DNA from: Ananas comosus | Lineage: Eukaryota > Streptophyta > Magnoliopsida > Poales > Bromeliaceae | DNA: 64,000 nt | Assembly (NCBI RefSeq): GCF_001540865.1 | Contig: NC_033635.1 | Location: forward strand, 6,969,327-7,033,326 | Direction: 5' to 3' | Shown here: positions 32,415 through 41,980 of the stretch, piece after piece | Position numbering within the stretch: the stretch's first letter is position 1 | Layout of the letters: each line of letters begins with the position of its first letter | The notes under the pieces: model-generated | Databases searched by the model: none | What the model saw: only the letters and a program-made list of their open reading frames with translations | Told to the model about the DNA's origin: nothing | Made by a program: the position numbers and the translations under genes

Positions 32415-32425
32415 GTGGGGGAGGA
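32415..32425 (+). other. Polypurine tract
   Basis: GTGGGGGAGGA ends directly at the 3' LTR start, the plus-strand primer site of the gypsy element. Confidence 0.85.
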
Positions 32426-34293
32426 TGTGGTATCCCTGGTGTTCATCAGTTGAGGCTTACCGACAGCTTTGGCGAGTGTCGGGACAAGTCCGAGCCGCGT
32501 TGGTGTGAAATACACGCAAAACGGACTCAGCAGGGATGCGAGAGCAGGACTTGGCATTGGAATATGCAAACAACAGATTTTCTACTTGTTGTACCGGTAG
32601 AACCATCAAGGCGTACTGGTAAACTTTCTGTACCGGTACAACATCGGGGGTGTACCGGTACACTTCGACAGATTTTGTGCAGCTGCTCTCGGGTTGCCAT
32701 TTGTACCGGTACACTTGCTCGTGTACCGGTACACCAGGGTAGGTGAGATGGCATTTTGGTAATTTCTAACCTCATTTGTGTCACCCACTCCTCTCCACCG
32801 CTTATATGTACGTAGAGGGTTAGAGAGAGATGGATTTTTACTGCTTTCCTCCTCTCTTTCCCTAGCATCGACCGAACAAGAAAGAGCTCGGGTGGAGTTG
32901 CCGTGGAGCTCGGACCGACGTCGACGTCGCGCCGCGGTGCCGTTCGAGCGGGTGTTTGTCGTCGTAGCATCGCGAGGAGGCCGGGCGAGGGTGCGATTCC
33001 GCCGTTCTCGACGTCGTGCCGGATTGGATTTAGCGTTCGAGGTTGGTTAATCATCGGTTTGTCTTCTAAGTATATAAATATGGTCGGCATGTGTAGTTCT
33101 AGCTTGTTGCATATCCGGTTTGCTCAATTCATGGAGTTTAGACATATGTATATGTAGAATATGAATTTGGAGCTTAATGTTGTGACTAGATATTGACACA
33201 TGTTGGACTTAGATTTGAGAAAACCGCAAATATAACTTGTCATATGCTTACACTACCTGCTTTAGCTTTAGGAGCCGTTATCATTTTGTATCGCCGCAGT
33301 ATCGGTGTGGTGGATACCCCAGGTAGTATAGTGTACTGTTACGCTCGTGCTAGGATGCTGAGCCTATTTTTACAGTAGCTTTCAGACTGTTCCGGACTGT
33401 TGGGTGCCGTTGGGACTTACGGTGTTCCCGGATTGCCGTTTTGGCATTAGATTGTGCTGAGGGCACGTGACTGTTTGGTTGGTAGACCAGTTAGACCCAG
33501 TGTACTTGACTATAGCCTGCGAGAGCCTGATTGAGCTCGACAGAGATACGCTTGCATACTCGGTTGGGTAGCGCCCGAGTGCCACTCCGGAGTTGGGCCT
33601 AGTGCTGTTGTGTTGGTGTCGTTGTGTCCTCATTGGACTTGCTCTCCACTAACTACCCTGCGGGGGTGGTTGTTAGTGTTGCTTCGGCAGGCGGGACGGG
33701 TGTATCACAGTCCCTGGATAGATTGGGTCAGCATTGATATTTTTTACTACAGATGATTAGAGCATGATAGTGTCATGATATTTAGCTGTAGATGTTTTTC
33801 CAGCTTTCCTACTATCCCAGCTCCTTTCTGTAGACTTAGTGGGTGGACCGATGATTGTTGAGGGCGGCACCCACTGAGAACTACTTGTTTTTACAGTAGT
33901 TCTCACACCTAGTTGTTACCCCTCTTTTGCAATGCTTGCTGTTCCGGTTGCTGCTTCCTCTGAGACCGATCGTGGCAAGGCGTTGTCGGTTAGTGCCCTT
34001 TCTAGTTGCGGCAGTTCGAGAGGTACCAGATTCAGGTAGTGGTTTTGTTTCCTTTGCAGTTCATGTACATACAGCTTTCGTAACTCGCCGGAGCGAGTCT
34101 TTTGTATCAGGATATTTCGCATGTATATAGAACCGGCTTTCGTTTACCAGCTTTATTTAAGCAGCTCTATACTACTATTTGTAGTATTGTATGTTTATAC
34201 AGGTACGGCTATCGCTTCGTATACAGAAAAAATTTCTTTGTACATGGCGGATTTGTCGGCGTGCCCGGGGAACGAGACATCTGGGGCGTGACA
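32426..34293 (+). repeat. 3' LTR of the gypsy element
   Basis: Starts TGTGGTATCCCTGG and ends GGGGCGTGACA, colinear with the 5' LTR. Palindrome array at 32588-32735; hairpin block at 33837-33907, with AGTGGG pairing to CCCACT. Confidence 0.93.
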
Positions 34294-34378
34294 GGCATAG
34301 TATTCACTATGAGCGACACATGTGTCTAAGAAACTAATTTTACAATTTTCAATATAATGTGTATATAAATGCACGGTT
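34294..34378 (-). pseudogene. Upstream piece of the pararetrovirus-like fragment
   Basis: Beginning with the target duplication GGCAT, this short piece reads on the minus strand into ISFLDTCVAHSEYYA, a protease-like D-T motif whose Gly is replaced by Cys. It is in register with the fragment ending at 22015 once the gypsy element is disregarded. It is cut at about 34378 by LTR-derived sequence. Confidence 0.55.
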
Positions 34379-34671
34379 TCAGAGCCTTCCGCGGCGGGGG
34401 AGGCTAGGGTTCGTGGCAAGGGGTTAGCGACTAGCTAGACCCTCCTCGATGTTGCTGTAGATGGATCCGTAGAATTCCTTCTTTCATTTTAGTTCAAGAA
34501 TGTATAATTGTACTTTATTTGAGATTTCGAGTATTCATGTTGTACCCCTTGATTAGATTATTGTAATCTTGAGATGTATTAGTTTTGGAATTTTGTATCT
34601 AGTAGATTTAAGATCTTGTTCTGACTACAATGTTTAGAAATGTTTTACACTTCTTCCTTTATGATTGTTGT
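34379..34671 (+). mobile_element. LTR tail fragment
   Basis: Starts TTCAGAGCCTTCCGCGGCGG and GTGGCAAGGGGTTAGCG, the block that follows the hairpin in related LTRs (compare 37201). It lacks the terminal GCGTGACA and the first 2 kb. Confidence 0.6.
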
Positions 34672-35042
34672 TGTAAGATACTAGATCCTCGGTACGTGCG
34701 AATCCGAACTTTAGTTGGAATTGACCAAAGTGCGGAGTTGTTAGCTTCGAAATGCTTCGGAAGAGCCCGAACGCGTTGAAACGGCTTTTAGAGGATTGTA
34801 GGACCTTGGTGAGCACTTGAGGTGTGAAGCTAGAATTTTTCGTAGTTGAAGTGCTTACGGGGTCCGGACCCTATGAAGGGTTCGGATCCCATAGCCGAAA
34901 ACTGCCCAACCCGGGTAGTGAGCAACTTGCATTGTTTGAGGGGTTTTATGCAATTTGGCCATGAGTTGAGTGTATATAAGAGGTTAGGGCTTATTTCTTC
35001 TCATCTCTCTCACACATGCAACCCAAGTGACCTCCCTCTCTC
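34672..35042 (+). mobile_element. LTR head fragment
   Basis: Starts TGTAAGATACTAGATCC and shares GAACTTTAG...TTGACCAAAGT with the LTR at 41981. It is interrupted in its CT-rich leader (CCCTCTCTC) by the LTR at 35043. Confidence 0.6.
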
Positions 35043-35184
35043 TGTAGCACACTGCAAATTGTGAGGTTCGAGTGCTTGATGTGTACTCCGAACTTTTTCA
35101 CACTTGGTGGAAGGCCGTAGATGGTATTCTGGCCTAAAAGTTCGATCTCTAGAGTTTTGGCGAGTCCTGAGAGTTTTCACTCTC

Positions 35185-35403
35185 GGGGATCGGTCCCTGA
35201 TATGAGAGACCGGTCCCCTCAGAACAGTGCTGCGGCAGGGCTTGAGGCAACCGGTCCCTGGCTGGGAGAAACCGGTTCCCGAACGCGTGTTTTGCGTGAA
35301 GAGTCCGAGAGATCGGTTCCTGGCGGGGAGAGACCAGTTCCCGAATGTTGGTTTTGCGGGACGAACTGAGAGACCGGTCCCAGGTGTCGGGGAGATCGGT
35401 CCC
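35185..35403 (+). promoter_or_regulatory. ACCGGT palindrome array
   Basis: Eight cores (ACCGGT with some ATCGGT/ACCAGT variants) form pairs with 19-21-bp spacing. Confidence 0.8.
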
Positions 35404-36750
35404 TCAACGCGAAAACTGCCCAGACCGGGTAATGCACAGGGTAATTCTTTGAGGGGCTTATATGGATTTTGTTGCTCCTAAGGGCCTTAAGGCCATTTCC
35501 ACCCTCTCACTCTCTCATTTCTCACCCTCCTTACACTTCTAGAGAGAGAAGAAGGAGGAGAAGAAGAAGAAGAAATTGGAGGAGAGCAAGATCTTGAGGC
35601 TTGGAGCATCTTCCGCTCCCTTTTGCTCACAATTGGAGGCTTGGGGCTTAGGCTAGGAGCTCAATAGAGGATCAATCTACAACCCTAGAGCATTTGGAGC
35701 TTGGTTTGGATCTCCTTTTAAGGTTAGTTGCTTATTTCTCCCATCTAGACCTATTTTTGGTAGATTTTGGGAGATGAAACCCTAGATTTGAATTTTAGGG
35801 TTTATTTTGGGAATTTTTGATTTGAGGGCTTGGAGACCTAATTGATCGGTTTAGAACCTTCCTCTAGGTTGGGTTGGAAAGGTTATTGCTCTCTTTGGAA
35901 GCTTGGGAAGGAATTTCATCACAAGAGGTGAGTTATGCCCTCTATGCTTAGATGGTTAAGATTAAGCTTTCCGATGTTCGTTTCGATTGTGTAACTCTTG
36001 TTCCTACATCTTTAGTGTGCTACGAGACTTGTGGACACCTCCGTTCGGCGAAACGAAGTGTTTTGATTCTTGGTGGGTTTCACTTCATAAAATTGGGGCA
36101 AAATGGCCCCTATGCATTACATACTCGTTGTAAAGTCTGTTTGAATGTAAATTCCTGCTAAATAGGATTTATAAGAATTTTAGAATCCTTGAAATGCATG
36201 TGCTATGTGTAAGATGAATATCACTCTATATAGTAGAGCTATATGTGTAGACTGCATGCATGTGAAAGGTGTGCATCTTTTCAAGTTGAGAACATGTCTC
36301 TTATGCTAGAAATGGTTAGAATTATGTATTCATGAACATAATTATCATGCTTGGACTCGTTGAACAAAAGTGTTATAAAGGGGCACTTGAAACTAATAAA
36401 CTATGAAAATGCAACATAGAGACATAGTGATAGGCCATTGGATATCGACTATATTCCATGTTAGAGACATGATGACATAGTGATAGGCCTTTGTGACATT
36501 CGATATATTCCATGTTCTTAGGCATGAGGACTTGAGACTTGAGACTTGAGACAGACTTATACACATGCTTGCCATTGTGCTCATTCACACATGCTTGTGA
36601 GGGTCGCTCCCTACAAGCCGGCACTCCGGAGTTAACCGTCGCGATACATATTCGTCGTGCGGAATTGGGCGCCGAAGTGGATTGCCGTGGGAAAGGCTCA
36701 TCCCTAAGAGTGGGGATGTTGACTACCATGGAGACATTAGGCACGGCACC

Positions 36751-36838
36751 GGCCAGACAGCCTACGGGTGGGTCTTACAGGCCAGACAGCCTTCGGGTAG
36801 GTCTTCATGCTAGACAGCCTTCGGGTGGGTCTTATAAG
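36751..36838 (+). repeat. LTR minisatellite, AGACAGCCTTCGGGTGGGTC
   Basis: Three copies of a unit of about 28 bp; the same unit occurs reversed at 41163-41250 and 54889-55015. Confidence 0.85.
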
Positions 36839-37605
36839 ATTAAACTTTTAACAGTTAAGTGACAAGTGGACATTGACTAGAATAATAAATAATGACATCG
36901 TTACTATTTGCATCAAGGACATCGTGTTGGTTGCATACTCATGCTTATACAGGTTAATCACATTCATGACCATACTCGTTGTAGTTGCTTTATTTCTCAT
37001 GCAGTTCATACTAAGTAGAGATATCATGGTAGAATAGTACTCATGGTTCCATACTTGTTCATTATTTAGCTTTCGTTTATACTTGTACTGACCCTCTTTT
37101 GTAGCTTTTGGGCCTAGTGGCGCATTTCACTGAAGTCAGTAATTGCCCACTGGGAACTATTATTTAATAGTTCTCACGCCCTCTGTTTTATGATTTTATT
37201 TCAGAGCCTTCGGTACCGGCGGAGGCACAGCATCGCGGCAAAGAAGTCACGTAGCTAGTTAGCGGGGAGCTACTTTTGAGCTTAGGTGGTTTACTCTTTC
37301 TTTTATTGTATTAAAGAGTAAGAGAGACTTTGAGTACCATGTGTAGAGACCACCTGTGTATTTGTTTGGCTTTTGTTTTGGGATTCTTATTGTATTACTT
37401 TGTGTTTCTTCTAGTGAATTTTGGTATATGGTTCGTTCCCTCTTTTGTAGCAACTAGATATACTTGCTCTGATACTCCTAGTTGTTCCCTTTTTATTGCT
37501 TCATTTATCGCTTTATTTAGACGACTTGTATGTTTTAGACATATGGCGGGTCTCGGCACGCATCGGGCGGGCTTCCGCTCGGTCCCGGGGCGTGACAGAT
37601 TAGTT

Positions 37606-37617
37606 TGATATCAGAGC
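37606..37617 (+). other. Mutated initiator-Met primer site
   Basis: TGATATCAGAGC differs from TGGTATCAGAGC by one G-to-A change and lies 8 bp after the LTR. Confidence 0.8.
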
Positions 37618-37937
37618 CTAGGGTTGAGTCTTAGTGGACCTAACAAACCTTAGGTCGGTTGGACTATAGGAAATAGGCTCGTGAGAGACGAGGTCTATTT
37701 GACTTGTAAGCGAAAGTATCGTGATTCGGTATCTTGATAACTCTAGAAAGTGGAGTTAAATTGAAGTGTACAGCTCCTAACTTTGCGGAGGGTTACGTTG
37801 GCAGTCGACAACGTAACATCGGTAGTTAGTAGTGATGCACACTTCATTACTTTCGCATGATTTGGGGCATTACCTTCTTGAGTGGGGATTCGATGGCGTG
37901 AGTTTACCAACTTACGCTTTTATGATATTGTAGTGTG

Positions 37938-39200
37938 ATGCCGATTACACACTCTCAATCTGCCGAAGCGGATAACGCGGCAAATCTGGAGGAGGTTGAG
38001 ACTTCCGCTACCGCCGGATCCGGCGAGGTCCGAGAGTTGAGAGGCTAGCTTGCGGCTCTCACTGATATGGTGGCACAGCAGACTGAGGCGGCTCGCCGAC
38101 AGGAGGCGCGGATGAAGCATCTGGAGGATCTCCTACTGCAGCAGGCGGAGGCTCGGGAGGCTCAGGTTCCTACACCACCCGCGCCAGTGGAGGTAGTTGC
38201 ACCCCGAGGATCGTCCCCTACACTCGACACATCTCGGACGATGCCTGCGGTAGCGCCCCGGGAGGAGGTGATTGCGGCACCACCTGTGCAGAGGCCTCCG
38301 GTTGGAGCGATTTTCCCCGTGATAGCCGAGGGAGCAGAGCAGGACAGGCTGATGGAGCGCCTCAATGAGTTCAGAAGGTGCAGCCCCAGGATTTTCAACG
38401 AAGAGAGGGTCGACCACTGGATTGTGGAAAAGTGGTTGATGCATATGGAGAAGCTCTTCCCGGACATCTTCGTGGAGAAGAAAGATCGAGTTTGGCTCGC
38501 CACTCACCATCTGGACGGTGAGGCTTATCGCTGGTGGTTGGATCTTCAGGAGAACCCCAATACCGACTTTGCGGCTATTACATGGAAGAAGTTCAAGGAG
38601 CTTCTACTGGCGCACTACTTCCCGCTGAGCGTCAAGAGGAAGATGGAGCAGGATCTGCACAACTTGCACCAAGGTGATCGGACTGTGGCCGAGTACGAGT
38701 GGGAGTTTTTTCGGCTTCTTCACTGCGTGCCTTTCGTCGTGCGGGACGACGAGGACAAGGCCCGCATCTTCGAGCGAGCGTTGCGATCGTCGATCTTCCG
38801 GTTTGTGCAATCCTCTAACCTCCAAACCTACCGGGAGGTGGTGGATCGCGTGCTCATAGTGGAGAGCGGCGCGGCCGACGTTCAGGAGCGACGAGAGGCG
38901 ATGGACAAAGGTAAGGCCAAGAGGCCTGCAGCAGAGGGTGCGAGCCAGACGCACTCTAGGAGGCCGCCGAAGCATCCTAGGAGCCAGCAACGAGGACGCG
39001 GCTCAGCGGCGCATCGAGGAGGACCTGATCGTCGCCGGCCCTCCAAGTGTGTGATTTGCTGTGGCCCTCATCACCCACCGCAGTGTTTGCAGCGGGTGGG
39101 CAGGTGCTACTAGTGTGGCCAGCAGGGCCACATCCGTACTGAGTGCCCGAGAGGTTCTTCACCGGCACCGTCGACTGCATCGGCACCGGCTCTACCAGCC
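37938..39200 (+). pseudogene. gag, homologous to the minus-strand gag at 58315
   Basis: Starts MPITHSQSAEADNAANLEEV and is closely related to the gag at 58315-59829. Seen here: MERLNEFRRCSPRIF, DHWIVEKWLMHMEKLF, EAYRWWLDLQENP and QGDRTVAEYEWEFFRLLHC. An in-frame TAG at about 38046 replaces the Gln found in the homologue (LRG*LAALTD versus LRGQLAALTD). A second TAG sits in the zinc knuckle (GRCY*CGQQGH). Two Cys clusters are otherwise preserved. Confidence 0.88.
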
Positions 39201-39218
39201 GTCAGCCACGGGACTCCA

Positions 39219-39590
39219 TTGACACAGTACCAGCCTGGGCGGCCACCCGTCCAGCGTCAGAGCGAGGGATCTCGACAGGCCCTGAGTGGGCGTTTGTATG
39301 CCGCTCAGACTAAGGAGGCGGTAGCAGCCGAGGATGTGGTTGCAGATATCATTTTACTTGATGGCATTAGAGTTCGTGCTTTATTTGATACCGGTGCATC
39401 GCATTCATTTATAGATCGGCTGTTTGCCGAGTTGCATGTCATCCCTTTGGTTTTTTTGTTGCATCCGGGACTTGTTGTAGTACTCGACCAGCTAGTTTCT
39501 TGCTAAGCCTAAGGGCAGTCCCTCCTGACCTTAACACACTCTGGATATTAGAGAGTATTGCCCTAGTTGCCCTATTCGGGTAGGAGATTG
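39219..39590 (+). pseudogene. Aspartic protease region, broken
   Basis: ALFDTGASHSFIDRLFAELH is the protease active-site segment (near 39380). The frame then decays into several stops before the next intact frame at 39595. Confidence 0.8.
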
Positions 39591-39594
39591 GATC

Positions 39595-40010
39595 ATGCCC
39601 GTAGATTTGCTAGCTCTGCGCAAGCTAGGAAATTTCGATGTGGTCTTGGATATGGATTGGCTAACCAAGTATTATGTCATGATTGATTGTAAGAATTGCA
39701 CGGTTACATTTAGAGAACCGGGACAGACTGAGGTTGTGTTTAGAGGATGCCGGAGTTCGCTTTTTGCGATGTCAATCAGCTCGTCTCGAGCTAGGCAGCT
39801 GATCAGCCGAGGATGTGTAGCCTACTTGGCTAGTGTTGTGTTAAGGGGCGAGGATGACACCCCTAGGATTGAGGATATCCCGATGGTACGGGAGTTCCAG
39901 GACGTGTTTCCAGCTGAGCTACCGGGTATGCCACCCGATAGGGAGATCGAGTTTGTGGTAGATCTCGTCCCTGGGACTACTCCAATCTCGAAGGCACCCT
40001 ATAGGATGGC
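39595..40010 (+). pseudogene. Protease-RT junction, truncated
   Basis: MPVDLLALRKLGNFDVVLDM, DWLTKYY, IEDIPMVREFQDVFPAELPG and the RT entry EIEFVVDLVPGTTPISKAPY are intact. The match to gypsy pol ends at about 40010, and the sequence changes to non-element DNA. All catalytic RT motifs are missing. Confidence 0.82.
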
Positions 40011-40374
40011 ACATAAGCAGAAAACATTCTAAGCAGAAACAAGCAAACCATATTAGCAAACGATTTTCCGTCTTGGATGGTATCAAGCAGTTGACTAACT
40101 TTTGAGACTTGTAACTTTTTTTTTCCATTCATTCTTTATAACTTTGTCCTTTCATTCTGAGAGGTGACTGGGTAGAAACCTAGTTGCCACATTATATACT
40201 TGCATATTGGAAGATGATATGGCTGTGCTTGGCATGTGAGAATGAGAATTCCTAAAGATCAGTAGCTTGAACCCAGCATCTAGACCTTCAAGGCCCTTAC
40301 ATTATGATTTTTGAGCTATACAATCATGTCAGAACCTGTGAATCCTTGGGAATGCCAGTAATAAATTGGGGTTA
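40011..40374. other. Non-element sequence, nothing recognised
   Basis: Unique-looking sequence between the truncated gypsy element and the solo LTR. No frame or repeat is supported. Confidence 0.4.
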
Positions 40375-40379
40375 TGCAT

Positions 40380-41680
40380 TGTCACGCCCTGGATTCAGCG
40401 GAAGCTCACTAGTCGCGTGCACAGACCCGCCGTGTACACCACAACTCAAGTATACACCAGGCGCCTACAATCAATATAGTAAAAGCATTTGCTTTTAACA
40501 AGGTAATCAGAACAAAACTTAAAAGTTTAAACTTATACAACTCAACATCTTATTACAACAGGTAAGAACAACTATAATTTACATAATCTCACTATAAAAT
40601 ACAGTACTGAACTAGAAAAGCTGAAGTGGTTCCATCTATCTAACATCGAGGAAGCTCTAGCTAGCCGCTGACCCCTCGCCAAGAACCCTAGCCTTTCCCG
40701 CTGTGGAAGGCTCTGTAAAAACAATAACAAAGAGGGTGTGAGAACTATTAAACAATAGTTCCCAGTGGATAAGTCGCCGGGAGTGGCGAAGTACACCACT
40801 AGGTCAACTGTGGCAAGAGTAAACAGTAGTAAATAAGCAAGTAAATACAACAGGTATTGAAATAAATCAATCATGCTATTTACTCAAAATAAATATATAA
40901 ACGCACCAATCAACAGGTTGTAGGTACTCGTTTATCATGATATGTTCTATTATTCATATTAGTTGACAATTTAACTAGCCATATGCCCAATGGTATGTAA
41001 GACAATTCATTATTGCTGAAATAACTGATGATATCATGGAAATACTTCCTACACCAGTAAAAGTGTAACACATTGTCACTATGTCACTATCGTCAAGATG
41101 TCAACTTTCTAGCTTGTTCATCAATAAGTTCACTTGTCATTTAACTACTCGATGTTTAAATCTTGTAAGACCCACCCAAAGGCTGTCTGGCATGAAGACC
41201 CACCCGAAGGCTGTCTGGCATGAAGACCCACCTGAAGGCTGTCTGACATGTGCTTGACCTAATGGCCCCGTGGCAGTTAACACTACCCACGGCAATCTAT
41301 TTTGGCGCTCACTTCGTACATAAAGGAGCAATCTGTCGCTAAGCCACTCTTGAGTGCTGGCTCGGGGGGCGTGACCCCCACAAGCATGTGCAAAAGAGCA
41401 TAATGGCATGCAAGCTGTAATCCATAGCACAAGTATCACAACGTCATCATGTCTCTGACAAGTGAACTTGTGGTTCTCTAAGATTATGTCCAATGACTTG
41501 TGGCGCATATTCTATAGTTCAACATCATCCTTTACTACTTGGGGTAAATAATAACATGCTATTACTTTTACTTGATCATACAAGTAAATCATTACATCCA
41601 TTTCTAGTCATTTACTAGACTATCTTTAACAAAATAACAGTCATGTTATATTACAATGCCCAATTCCAATTGCTAACTAA

Positions 41681-41722
<42 letters not shown>

Positions 41723-41980
41723 TTATTATTATATTATATATATAATATATATCTACCAAACAATGCTATCACTATTTGGTGAAAACAATGACCATTTGAT
41801 AACACACGTATGCGTAGCATTCTCAATTGTACTCTTGGCATGATTTCATAAAATTACATAAGCAGGTACTTCACTATACTTGATATGCTAAGAGTTCTAT
41901 TAACCTGTCTACAACCTAAACTGTAGAAATTTAACTCAAAGATACATCATTCACTTTATTGTCCAACTAACCAAAAGTCA
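40380..41980 (-). mobile_element. Solo LTR (minus), left part, TSD TGCAT
   Basis: Plus-strand left end TGTCACGCCCTGG. Exact TGCAT copies flank the whole LTR at 40375-40379 and 46279-46283. This part has the hairpin block (40735-40810; GAACTATT pairs with AATAGTTC), a reversed minisatellite (41163-41250) and a (TA)n run near 41685. It is interrupted at 41981 by an LTR of opposite orientation. Confidence 0.82.
41163..41250 (-). repeat. LTR minisatellite, GACCCACCCGAAGGCTGTCT
   Basis: Three tandem copies; the reverse complement of the unit at 36751. Confidence 0.85.

Larger units (their letters stand above)
22016..34293 (+). mobile_element. Ty3/gypsy element (Del/Tekay-like), TSD GGCAT
   Basis: A 12.3-kb insertion is bounded by two LTRs and by exact 5-bp copies GGCAT (22011-22015 and 34294-34298). 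Order: 5' LTR, initiator-Met primer site, gag, protease, RT, RNase H, integrase, polypurine tract, 3' LTR. Domain order and the integrase tail (YVKV...WSNHEEREAT) fit the Del/Tekay chromovirus branch. Two solo LTRs are nested in it. All reading frames are damaged. The two LTRs differ by roughly 7% over the first 180 bp compared by eye, so it is old. Confidence 0.93.
35043..37597 (+). mobile_element. 5' LTR of a gypsy gag-bearing element
   Basis: Starts TGTAGCACACTGCAAATT and ends GGTCCCGGGGCGTGACA, followed by a primer site. It contains the ACCGGT array (35185-35403), a leader, a minisatellite (36751-36838) and the hairpin block (37115-37180; GAACTATTA pairs with TAATAGTTC). No matching 3' LTR is found downstream, so the element is truncated. 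Confidence 0.85.

Noticed and set aside
32366..33090. 187-codon minus frame and plus partners in the 3' LTR
   Set aside because: Same palindrome-driven frames as in the 5' LTR; no domain.
41643..41843. 66-codon frame with poly-YI
   Set aside because: Translation of a (TA)n microsatellite.
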